The position numbers and the translations under genes are program-made. Positions 1 to 7,502 of a stretch of DNA of 48,506 nucleotides are shown piece by piece; position 1 is the stretch's first letter, and every line of letters begins with the position of its first letter. The DNA is taken from positions 1 to 48,506 of the forward strand of contig JALFLM010000121.1 in the NCBI GenBank assembly GCA_022774705.1. Direction: 5' to 3'. The notes under the pieces are model-generated. The model was given only the letters and a program-made list of their open reading frames with translations. It made no database searches and was not told the DNA's origin. Source of the stretch: Lachnospiraceae bacterium (GTDB taxonomy: Bacteria; Bacillota; Clostridia; Lachnospirales; Lachnospiraceae).

Positions 1-339
1 ATGGGCTCCTGTGTAGATATTTCCCGTATGATGAATCTGGTATGCGATGTTGCTGCACAGTGGGGAATTGATACACCTCAGCTGCCCGTTGTTGGTTGTG
101 CTCCTGAATGGATGTCTGAAAAGGCTGTATCCATCGGTAACTATGTAGTTGCAACAGGTATTGATACATTCCTGGGCGTTGTACCTTACGTTTACGGTTC
201 TTCAGAAGTTACCGACTTACTGACCAACGGTATCAGAGACTGGGTTGGCGCTGCATTTACATTCGAAACAGATATTGAAAAATTAGGCGACCTGATGATC
301 GAAAGAATCGAAGAAAAGAGAGCTGCATTAGGTATCTGA
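1..339 (+). CDS. cooS: CO dehydrogenase catalytic subunit, C-terminal 112 residues (5' end outside window)
   Basis: The reading frame is open from the first base and ends in TGA. The first residues, MGSCVDISRMM, match the conserved HMGSCVD segment of the anaerobic Ni-Fe-S CO dehydrogenase, in which the Cys helps bind the C-cluster. The visible ATG is an internal Met, not a start. In the family this subunit reduces CO2 to CO, which is channelled to acetyl-CoA synthase. The next genes (cooC, acsB, acsD, acsC, acsE) confirm the Wood-Ljungdahl setting, where the gene is also called acsA. Only the tail is visible, so the B- and D-cluster cysteines cannot be checked. Confidence 0.92.
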   Translation: MGSCVDISRMMNLVCDVAAQWGIDTPQLPVVGCAPEWMSEKAVSIGNYVVATGIDTFLGVVPYVYGSSEVTDLLTNGIRDWVGAAFTFETDIEKLGDLMIERIEEKRAALGI

Positions 340-384
340 TTATCTGACATATACAATAATTTTGAAACAAAGAGGTCCTGAATT

Positions 385-1146
385 ATGAAAGTTGCAGTTA
401 CTGGAAAGGGCGGAGTCGGCAAGACAACATTTTCCGCGATTTTAGCCAGATTATACGCCGAAGAAGGCAAAAGCGTCCTGGCAGCAGATGTGGACCCCGA
501 TGCGAATCTGGGCCTTGCACTCGGTTTTTCGGAAGAAGAGCTGGATGCAATCACTCCTATCTCCAAGATGGCGGATCTGGCCAAAGAAAGGACTGGCGCA
601 TCAGGGGCCGGCAAATTCTTCAAACTCAATCCCAAGGTGGATGATATTCCGGAGATGTTTGCCAAAACCCGCAATGGGGTAAAACTTCTCGTAATGGGTA
701 CGGTTGACGTGGCCGGCGGCGGCTGTGTCTGCCCGGAACATGTCGTTCTGAAAAGACTGATTTCCCATCTGATGCTGAAAAGTGATGATGTGGTGATCAT
801 GGATATGGAAGCCGGACTGGAACATCTGGGCAGGGGAACTGCCGAGAACATGGAACAGTTCGTGGTAGTCATTGAGCCCGGTGCACGGAGCATTCAGACA
901 TATAAGAGTGTAAAGCGTCTGGCAGCCGGTCTCGGCATTAAGAAGGTTCGTGTTGTTGCGAACAAGGTCAGAGATAAAGAAGACGAAGACTTTATCAAAG
1001 CCAGGATTCCTGCCGATGATCTGCTGGGTTTCATCCATTACAATACAGATGTGATTGATGCGGACAGAAAAGGAAAGTCACCTTACGATTTCAGCGAGAC
1101 TGCGATTCAGGAAGTTCGTGCAATCAAAGAACGTTTAGAAAAGTAA
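385..1146 (+). CDS. cooC: CooC-type nickel-insertion ATPase for CO dehydrogenase
   Basis: This 253-residue MinD/SIMIBI-class ATPase has a deviant Walker A motif GKGGVGKTT at residues 7-15 and DVDPDAN at 35-41. It carries the CXC pair C114/C116 inside GGGCVCPEH, the dimer-interface metal-binding motif of CooC proteins. In the family, ATP-driven dimerisation delivers Ni to the C-cluster of CO dehydrogenase. The ATG at 385 follows an AGAGGT Shine-Dalgarno. The gene lies 45 nt after the cooS stop and 27 nt before acsB, so co-transcription with both is likely. Length is normal for the family. Confidence 0.93.
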   Translation: MKVAVTGKGGVGKTTFSAILARLYAEEGKSVLAADVDPDANLGLALGFSEEELDAITPISKMADLAKERTGASGAGKFFKLNPKVDDIPEMFAKTRNGVKLLVMGTVDVAGGGCVCPEHVVLKRLISHLMLKSDDVVIMDMEAGLEHLGRGTAENMEQFVVVIEPGARSIQTYKSVKRLAAGLGIKKVRVVANKVRDKEDEDFIKARIPADDLLGFIHYNTDVIDADRKGKSPYDFSETAIQEVRAIKERLEK

Positions 1147-1173
1147 CCAACATTCAATATTGGAGGTAATATC

Positions 1174-3312
1174 GTGACATTAATTTCTAGAGTATTCAGC
1201 GGTGCTGATCAGTGGTATGATCAGGCAACAGAAGCAGTTAATAACGCCATCGCAAAATATGGCGAAGATCAGGCAGTAGATTTCGGACATACCGCTTACA
1301 GCCTTCCCTGCATCTATGCAATGTTAGGTGACAAGATCGGTACATTAGGCGAAGCAAAAGCAATTCTGGAAGGCAAGATCAAAGATCTGATGACCAGACA
1401 GCCCCGTGTAAAAGACGTATTTACATCAGGTGTTGGCTCCGCACTTTGCTGCGAATTAATCGAAGTCTGCAAATATATCGAAGGCAACCCTTACGAAGCT
1501 CCCATCATCGGCCATCTGAGCGACGCTGAGATCCGTGAAGTTGGTCTTCCTCTGGTAGTAGATGATATCCCCGGTGTGGCTGTTATCATCGGCTCCGCTC
1601 CTTCAGAAGAAGAAGCAAAAGCTCTGGTTAAAGGCTATCAGGGTAAAGGTATCATGGTATTCATGGTTGGCGGTATCATCGATCAGTGTGTAGCACAGAA
1701 TCTGGAGATGAACTTCAAGATCCGTATCATCCCCTGCGGCTATGATCTGTCAAGCGTAATCCACGTAGTATCCGTAGCTTTAAGAGCAGCTCTGATCTTC
1801 GGTGCGATCCAGCCTGGTGACTGGGATGGTATGTGGGAATACACCATGAAACGTGTTAAAGCTTTCGTTAACGCATTTGAGCCCGTTGACGATCAGACCG
1901 TTGCATGTGGTGCCGGCGCTATCCAGTTAGGCTTCCCTGTAATCACAAACCAGGAAGACAACATCTGGAATATTCCCAAATCCCTGATCATCCAGAAAGA
2001 TACAACGAAATTTGATCCCACCTCTCTGGAAGCAAGAGATATCAAGATCAAGATCGTACAGATGGATATCCCCGTTTCCTACGCTCCCGCGTTCGAAGGT
2101 GAAATCATCCGTAGAAAACAGACTCAGGTTGACTTCAACGGTGCCGACGTTAATGAAAACGCATTCGAACTTGTTCGTACCCTGCCTTTAGCAGAAGTAG
2201 AAGACCACAAGATCGAAGTAATCGGACCTGAAATCGATGAGATGCCCGAAGGCTCCATGCAGTCTCTGGCATGTGTAGTAGAAGTAGCCGGCAAGAACAT
2301 GCAGACAGACTTCGAACCCGTATTTGAACGTAAATTCCACAACTTCATCAACTGTCTGGAAGGTATCATGCATACCGGTCAGCGTGACCTGATCCGTATC
2401 CGCGTAAGCAAAGATGCATTTGCAGCAGGCTTCCGTGCTAAACATTTCGGTGAAGTATTATATGCAAAAGTTAAGAGCGAATACGCAGGTGTTGTTGATA
2501 AATGTCAGGTTAAGATCATTACCGATCATGACCTTGTAAAACAGCACAGAGCTGACTGGGCTCAGGCTGCATATGAAAAACGTGACGAAAGACTTGAATC
2601 ACTGACAGATGAAAACGTAGATGTTTACTACAGCTGCGTACTCTGCCAGGCATTCTCCCCTTCACACGTATGTGTAGTTACACCTGAAAGACTTGGTCTC
2701 TGCGGTGCCGTTTCATGGCTGGATGCAAAAGCTACCAACGAGCTGGATCCTACCGGTGCATGTCAGATCATCGGCAAGGGAGGCTGCATCGATGAAGAAA
2801 TCGGTTCCTACGAAGAAATCAACGAAGCTGTTAACAAGTACAGCCGCGGCGCTCTGGAAAGAGTAACCCTGTACTCCATCATGCAGGATCCCATGACCTC
2901 CTGCGGATGCTTCGAATGTATCTGCGGTATCGAGCCCTTCTCAAACGGCGTTGTTATCGTTAACCGTGAACATGTAGGTTACACACCTTTAGGTATGACC
3001 TTTGCGGATCTGGCTTCCATGACCGGCGGCGGTGTTCAGACACCCGGCTTCATGGGACACGGCAAGAGCTTCATCGCTTCCAAGAAGTTCATGAAGGCTG
3101 AAGGCGGTATCCAGAGAATCGTATGGCTGCCCAAGGATCTGAAAGAACAGCTGCGTGACAAGATCAACAAGAGTGCAAAGGAACTGTATGACATTGACAA
3201 CTTCGTAGATATGATCGCAGACGAAACAGTTTGTGAAGAAGATCCCGAAGCTTTACTGGCATTTTTAACTGAAAAGGGTCATCCGGTACTTGGTCTGGAT
3301 CCTCTGATGTAA
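1174..3312 (+). CDS. acsB: Acetyl-CoA synthase (CODH/ACS alpha subunit), first copy
   Basis: The protein has 712 residues and joins CO, the corrinoid-bound methyl group and CoA into acetyl-CoA. The A-cluster ligands are all present. C488, C491, C500 and C510 would hold the [4Fe-4S] cubane, and C577-G578-C579 is the CGC tripeptide that binds the distal Ni. Their spacing (3, 9, 10, 67) equals that of the Moorella enzyme. The start is GTG at 1174 behind a TGGAGGT site; no better ATG lies upstream in frame. It follows cooC by 27 nt, consistent with a cooS-cooC-acsB operon. A second full-length copy lies at 7503, so two enzyme forms are possible. Codon use looks like that of a highly expressed gene. 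Confidence 0.96.
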   Translation: MTLISRVFSGADQWYDQATEAVNNAIAKYGEDQAVDFGHTAYSLPCIYAMLGDKIGTLGEAKAILEGKIKDLMTRQPRVKDVFTSGVGSALCCELIEVCKYIEGNPYEAPIIGHLSDAEIREVGLPLVVDDIPGVAVIIGSAPSEEEAKALVKGYQGKGIMVFMVGGIIDQCVAQNLEMNFKIRIIPCGYDLSSVIHVVSVALRAALIFGAIQPGDWDGMWEYTMKRVKAFVNAFEPVDDQTVACGAGAIQLGFPVITNQEDNIWNIPKSLIIQKDTTKFDPTSLEARDIKIKIVQMDIPVSYAPAFEGEIIRRKQTQVDFNGADVNENAFELVRTLPLAEVEDHKIEVIGPEIDEMPEGSMQSLACVVEVAGKNMQTDFEPVFERKFHNFINCLEGIMHTGQRDLIRIRVSKDAFAAGFRAKHFGEVLYAKVKSEYAGVVDKCQVKIITDHDLVKQHRADWAQAAYEKRDERLESLTDENVDVYYSCVLCQAFSPSHVCVVTPERLGLCGAVSWLDAKATNELDPTGACQIIGKGGCIDEEIGSYEEINEAVNKYSRGALERVTLYSIMQDPMTSCGCFECICGIEPFSNGVVIVNREHVGYTPLGMTFADLASMTGGGVQTPGFMGHGKSFIASKKFMKAEGGIQRIVWLPKDLKEQLRDKINKSAKELYDIDNFVDMIADETVCEEDPEALLAFLTEKGHPVLGLDPLM

Positions 3313-3391
3313 TCGAATATTGAACCACACCCCGGTATTGTACGGCTGACACAACATATTGTATAGATTTTGATTATTTTAACAAAAGGTA

Positions 3392-3420
3392 TTGCAATAT
3401 CTGCCAATGTATGATAAATT
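3392..3420 (+). promoter_or_regulatory. Possible internal promoter ahead of acsD
   Basis: TTGCAA (3392-3397) and TAAATT (3415-3420) are separated by exactly 17 nt, with a TG one base upstream of the -10 (extended -10). It would start transcription near 3427, giving acsD-acsC their own promoter besides read-through from acsB. This is pattern matching only. Confidence 0.45.
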
Positions 3421-3456
3421 ATTAACAACAGAGCCCGTGCGCACTGGGATAAACAA

Positions 3457-3490
3457 GGCTGCAGACAGACTAGGGCTCCTGTCTGCAGCC
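3457..3490 (+). other. 12-bp perfect hairpin in the acsD leader
   Basis: GGCTGCAGACAG (3457-3468) is exactly complementary to CTGTCTGCAGCC (3479-3490) with a 10-nt loop. It ends 27 nt before the acsD start and has no T-run, so it is not an ordinary terminator. It may stabilise or protect the 5' end of an acsDC message, or mark processing of the longer transcript. Confidence 0.6.
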
Positions 3491-3517
3491 GGACATTATG
3501 AAAAGGAGGCAATTAGG

Positions 3518-4459
3518 ATGCCGTTTAATGGAAAATCTGGAAAATTTAAAGCTGCTATCAAAGAAGTAGAAATCGGCTGCGGCGAAAAAGCCATTAAGTT
3601 AGGAGGAGAGAACGTTCTTCCTTTCTATACTTTCGATGGTGAAATCGCTAATGCTCCCAAGGTTGGTGTTATGATTTCAGACAAAGGTCTGCAGGATGAA
3701 GTGGAAGGTGTTGCAGCATACTACGCTGGATGCGAAACAATCGCTGATCTGGCTAAAAAAGCTGCTGAAATGCCCGGTGCTGACTTTGTAGCTCTTTCTC
3801 TGGAAAGCGCAGATCCCAACGGTGATGACGCTTCTGTTGAATCCTGCTGTGAAACAGTTAAAGCTGTTGTTGAAGCAATTGATGCTCCTCTGGCAATCAT
3901 TGGTACAGGTAATGATGAAAAAGACAACGAACTGCTGGTTAAGGCTGCTGAAGTAGCTGAAGGCAAGAATGTTCTGATCATGTCCGCAAAAGAAGGTACA
4001 TATAAGAGTGTTGCTATGTCCGGTATTCAGGCATATCATCACAAAGTAGCTGCTGAATCAGCTGTAGATATCAACCTTGCAAAACAGCTGAACGTACTGA
4101 TCTCCCAGCTGGGTATTCCGGTTGAAGATACAGTTATGCATACCGGTACTGCTGCTGCAGGTTATGGTTATGAATATGTTGCTTCTACTCTGGACAGAAT
4201 CAAAGCTGCTGCACTGGCTCAGAACGATAACATGCTTCAGGTTCCGATTGTAACTCCTGTAGCATCCGAGACATATGGTGTTAAAGAAACACTGTCTTCC
4301 GAAGCTGATGCTCCTGAATGGGGTTCAAGAGATGCAAGAGCAATCAATATGGAAGTTGTAACTGCTGCTGCTGATCTGGCATCCGGTTCTAATGCTGTTA
4401 TTTTAAAGCATCCTGCATCTGTAGCAACAATTAAGAAAATGATCGATGAATTAATGTAA
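3518..4459 (+). CDS. acsD: Corrinoid iron-sulfur protein, small subunit
   Basis: The 313-residue protein begins MPFNGKSGKF, typical of the small CFeSP subunit, a TIM-barrel partner of AcsC that helps hold the cobamide carrying the methyl group. I chose the ATG at 3518 over the frame's earlier start at 3392. It follows AAAAGGAGG with good spacing, gives the usual family length, and the 42 extra residues upstream have no family character. The order acsD then acsC (24 nt apart) is the usual one. Its leader holds a promoter-like pair and a perfect hairpin, suggesting expression that can be set apart from acsB. Confidence 0.94.
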   Translation: MPFNGKSGKFKAAIKEVEIGCGEKAIKLGGENVLPFYTFDGEIANAPKVGVMISDKGLQDEVEGVAAYYAGCETIADLAKKAAEMPGADFVALSLESADPNGDDASVESCCETVKAVVEAIDAPLAIIGTGNDEKDNELLVKAAEVAEGKNVLIMSAKEGTYKSVAMSGIQAYHHKVAAESAVDINLAKQLNVLISQLGIPVEDTVMHTGTAAAGYGYEYVASTLDRIKAAALAQNDNMLQVPIVTPVASETYGVKETLSSEADAPEWGSRDARAINMEVVTAAADLASGSNAVILKHPASVATIKKMIDELM

Positions 4460-4483
4460 TTGTGCGGAAGGAGATAAAAAACT

Positions 4484-5815
4484 ATGGCATTAACTGGTAT
4501 TCAGATTTTTAAATTAACACCTAAGAAAAACTGCAAGAAATGTGGATCACCGACATGTATGGCTTTCTCTATGAAAGTTGCATCCGGTGCCGTAACAATT
4601 GATAAATGTCCCGAGATGTCTGATGAAGCTCTGGCTCAGTTATCCGAAGCAACCGCTCCGCCTATGAAGACTATCAAGGTTGGTGCCGGCGATGCTGAAC
4701 TGACTCTGGGCGGTGAAACCGTTCTGTTCAGACATGAGAAAACTCTGGTAAGCAAGAACCTGTTTGCTGTAACTGTTACTGCTGCCAATGCAGATGAAAA
4801 GCTGGCTGCTATTCCCGCTGTTGATTACGAACGTATCGGCGAGAGAATGTACGTAGAAATGGTTAACGTTAAGTTTACAGGTGAAGCTCCCGATGCCTAC
4901 GCTGCACTGGCTCAGAAGGCTGCAGGTCTTGGCAGAACTCTGATTCTGGAATGCCCTTGCCCTGATGCTGCAAAAGCTGCTCTGGCTGTAACAAAAGATT
5001 CAAAACCGATTCTGAATGGCGCTAACCCTGAAAACTGGGAAGCTATGAACGCTGTTGCTGCAGAAGCAGGCGTTACACTTGGCGTAACAGGCGATACCAT
5101 CGATGCATTATACGATACGCTTGCTGCACTTGAAAAAGCAGGCAACAAGAATCTGGTATTTGACTGCGGTTCCGTTTCCATTAAAGATGCATTCGGCAAA
5201 GCTGTACAGCTTCGTCGTGCTGCTCTGAAAGATGAAAACAGAACATGCGGTTATCCTTCAATTGTTAACCTTGCTGAACTGGCTCCTGGAGATATTAACC
5301 TGCAGGCAGCTCTGGCAGCTGTATTCACTGTTAAATACGGTTCCATCATCATCATGGAAGACATGACCTATGCTCAGGCACTGGCTCTGTATCCGTTAAG
5401 ACAGAATATCTACACCGATCCTCAGAAGCCCATGAAGGTAGCTCCTGGTATCTACCCTCTGAACGGCGCTGATGAGAACAGTGTATGTGTAACAACCGTT
5501 GACTTCGCTCTGACATACTTCGTAGTATCCGGCGAACTGGAGCGTTCAGGCGTACCTTGTAACCTGCTGATCTCTGATGCAGGCGGTATGTCCGTACTGA
5601 CAGCATGGGCTGCCGGCAAGTTATCAGCTGGTACCATCGCTAAATTCATCGCTGAAGAAGGTATCGAAGACAAGATCAAGAACAGAACTCTGATCATCCC
5701 CGGTAAAGTAGCTATCCTGAAGGGTGAATTAGACGCGAAACTGCCTGACTGGAACATAGTAGTTGGTACCCGTGAAGCAGTTCAGATCGTTAAGTTCATG
5801 AAAGATTACGCTTAA
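4484..5815 (+). CDS. acsC: Corrinoid iron-sulfur protein, large subunit
   Basis: The protein has 443 residues. Its N-terminal [4Fe-4S] motif is C17-x2-C20-x4-C25-x16-C42, as expected for AcsC, where this cluster reactivates Co(II) to Co(I). A central TIM barrel and a C-terminal corrinoid-binding domain follow in the family. Together with AcsD it carries the methyl group from the AcsE methyltransferase to acetyl-CoA synthase. The ATG follows GGAAGGAGAT. The coding sequence is intact and of usual length. Confidence 0.95.
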   Translation: MALTGIQIFKLTPKKNCKKCGSPTCMAFSMKVASGAVTIDKCPEMSDEALAQLSEATAPPMKTIKVGAGDAELTLGGETVLFRHEKTLVSKNLFAVTVTAANADEKLAAIPAVDYERIGERMYVEMVNVKFTGEAPDAYAALAQKAAGLGRTLILECPCPDAAKAALAVTKDSKPILNGANPENWEAMNAVAAEAGVTLGVTGDTIDALYDTLAALEKAGNKNLVFDCGSVSIKDAFGKAVQLRRAALKDENRTCGYPSIVNLAELAPGDINLQAALAAVFTVKYGSIIIMEDMTYAQALALYPLRQNIYTDPQKPMKVAPGIYPLNGADENSVCVTTVDFALTYFVVSGELERSGVPCNLLISDAGGMSVLTAWAAGKLSAGTIAKFIAEEGIEDKIKNRTLIIPGKVAILKGELDAKLPDWNIVVGTREAVQIVKFMKDYA

Positions 5816-5878
5816 TCCGAATTTTCCTGATTTTAAAATCGCGTAACATAATCATTTGTAATTATTGTAATTTATAAT

Positions 5879-5906
5879 GGGCAGGCGGAGACTCTTCCAC
5901 CTGCCC
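5879..5906 (+). other. Hairpin between acsC and acsE
   Basis: GGGCAGGCGG (5879-5888) pairs with CCACCTGCCC (5897-5906) with one mismatch. No U-tract follows, so it is probably a stability or processing hairpin rather than a terminator. It would leave acsE partly coupled to the upstream message. Confidence 0.45.
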
Positions 5907-5987
5907 GGTGTGAAGATGACATTCATTTTTGCATGTGACTGTCATGGATATGGTGACAGTTAGTAATAAATAAAAGGAGACTAAAAT

Positions 5988-6773
5988 ATGTCAAGATTTG
6001 TAGTTATTGGTGAAAGAATTCACTGCATTTCCCCTGTTATCCGTAAAGCTATGGACGAAATGGATCCCGAACCGATCTTAAAGAGAGCAAAAGAACAGAT
6101 CGCAGCTGGTGCTACATACATTGATGTTAATATCGGACCTGCTGAAAGCAACGGACCCGAATTAATGAAATGGGCAGTTCAGTTAATCCAGAGCGAATGT
6201 GACAACGTTGCACTTGCACTTGATACAGCTAACAAGAAAGCTATCGAAGCTGGTATCTCCGTATACAACGACGTTAACGGCAAACCTCTGGTTAACTCAG
6301 CAGATGCCGGCGACAGAAGAGAATATCTTGACCTTGCAGCAGCTAACGGCGCAGCTTGTATCTGTCTGTGTTCAGCAGGTGCTGTTCCCGGATCAGTTGA
6401 AGAAATCCAGGGCTTCTGTATGGAACTGCTGGAGCATGGTCTGATGCTCGGTATGGAACCCACAGATATGTGGATGGATCCTCTGTTCCTGGTTGCTAAA
6501 GGTATGCAGGACAAACAGCAGCAGATTTTTGATGCTATCAAGTTCTTTACAGAAAACGGCCTGAATTCTACCGGTGGTCTGTCAAACGTATCCAACGGTA
6601 TGCCTAAAGAATTAAGAACCAAGATGGACTGCGCTATGATCGCTATGGCTATGTCACAGGGTCTGACATCTGCTATTATCAATCCTAATGATAAGAACAT
6701 GATGGATATGATCAAATCCTGCGATATCCTGAAAGACAGATATATGTACGCAGACTCTTATCTGGATCTGTAA
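5988..6773 (+). CDS. acsE: 5-methyltetrahydrofolate:corrinoid iron-sulfur protein methyltransferase
   Basis: This 261-residue pterin-binding-domain protein (MeTr, DHPS-like TIM barrel) moves the methyl group from CH3-THF to the Co(I) of the AcsCD protein. Family signatures are VIGERIH near the N-terminus, DVNIGPAES around residues 47-55 and NDVNGKPL near residue 95. The ATG at 5988 follows AAGGAGA. The gene is followed by a strong terminator at 6900-6941, making it the last gene of the first acs transcription unit. FolT, two kilobases beyond the cluster, could supply its pterin cofactor. Confidence 0.94.
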   Translation: MSRFVVIGERIHCISPVIRKAMDEMDPEPILKRAKEQIAAGATYIDVNIGPAESNGPELMKWAVQLIQSECDNVALALDTANKKAIEAGISVYNDVNGKPLVNSADAGDRREYLDLAAANGAACICLCSAGAVPGSVEEIQGFCMELLEHGLMLGMEPTDMWMDPLFLVAKGMQDKQQQIFDAIKFFTENGLNSTGGLSNVSNGMPKELRTKMDCAMIAMAMSQGLTSAIINPNDKNMMDMIKSCDILKDRYMYADSYLDL

Positions 6774-6899
6774 TCTATCGCTTTACAGAAACAGCATCCT
6801 GAACATCGTCAGACTGTACGGATATCCTGCATCTGGTGGTAAATAAATCAGGAAATCAGGCATCTGACCTGATAAAAGTATTTATAATTAATAAATGAC

Positions 6900-6941
6900 A
6901 TGAGTGGGGAATTTCTACAAGGGAATTTCCCGCTCATTTTT
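6900..6941 (+). terminator. Intrinsic terminator after acsE
   Basis: GAGTGGGGAATTT pairs, with a few G-T wobbles, with GGAATTTCCCGCTC; the stem runs from 6900-6914 to 6923-6937 and is followed by TTTTT. It closes the cooS-to-acsE unit and separates it from the second acsB. Confidence 0.75.
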
Positions 6942-7053
6942 ACTGTACGGACTCTGAATGGGAAAACGCAGCCTTTGATCTGGAGTGAAGTAGAATTCAT
7001 GTGACACTTTGCAAAGTGACATGCTCATATACTATGCGTGGTATACCCCAAGT

Positions 7054-7283
7054 GCAGTTAAGAACTTCATTCAGCGGGAAAAGGAAAACCCGCGGCAGCG
7101 CAATTGCAGAGGTATCTTTCAAAAGGGACCATTGGAAACGTTGGCACTTAACGAGCGAGTCTTCCCAGAAGACTTGCGAGTTTAGTACCACTACGTTTCC
7201 ACCTGAGTGAGAGCGCGTCCCTGTGAAAGATACCACTGTAATTGCGCTTCAAAATCCCGTATTCCCGCCGAAATCCTAACTGC
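7054..7283 (+). ncRNA. Long imperfect hairpin, candidate structured RNA upstream of the second acsB
   Basis: Seen directly, nested arms pair across 230 nt: 7054-7060 with 7277-7283 (7 bp), 7074-7080 with 7262-7268 (7 bp), 7097-7121 with 7224-7248 (25 positions, one mismatch, one G-T), 7124-7129 with 7217-7222 (6 bp), 7133-7141 with 7193-7201 (9 bp), and an apical hairpin 7155-7164 with 7168-7177. Internal loops are asymmetric. A short T-rich stretch follows near 7299-7305. No family ORF fits here. The size and rod shape with an internal bubble resemble 6S RNA in outline, but I recognise no specific consensus. It could also be a MITE-like repeat, a riboswitch-sized leader, or a processed leader element. 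The cobalamin-riboswitch B12 box is not present. Confidence 0.5.
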
Positions 7284-7321
7284 AACCACATTATTGTTGT
7301 ATTTTTAACAAAAAACAGGTG

Positions 7322-7350
7322 ATTTTCTGTCTGATATGTGGTAATATAAT
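7322..7350 (+). promoter_or_regulatory. Possible promoter of the second acsB
   Basis: A consensus TATAAT at 7345-7350 lies in an AT-rich stretch just after the long hairpin element; the -35 at 17 nt is poor (T-rich). A start near 7357 would leave a 145-nt leader before acsB at 7503. Confidence 0.3.
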
Positions 7351-7502
7351 ACCATAAGCCTTGCATTAGCCCGAATAATTGCCAGGCTCCAGAAACAGTC
7401 CGTGAATGTCTGCCGGCGGGTATGCAGATGGAGGATATGCCATGCTGACAAGTCCGTATGCTACAAGGTATTACTATAAGAAAAATGTAAAGGAGAAGAA
7501 AG

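Noticed and set aside
6942-7502. Cobalamin riboswitch before the second acsB
   Set aside because: Neither the B12-box nor the core consensus is present on either strand; the long hairpin does not fit that fold.
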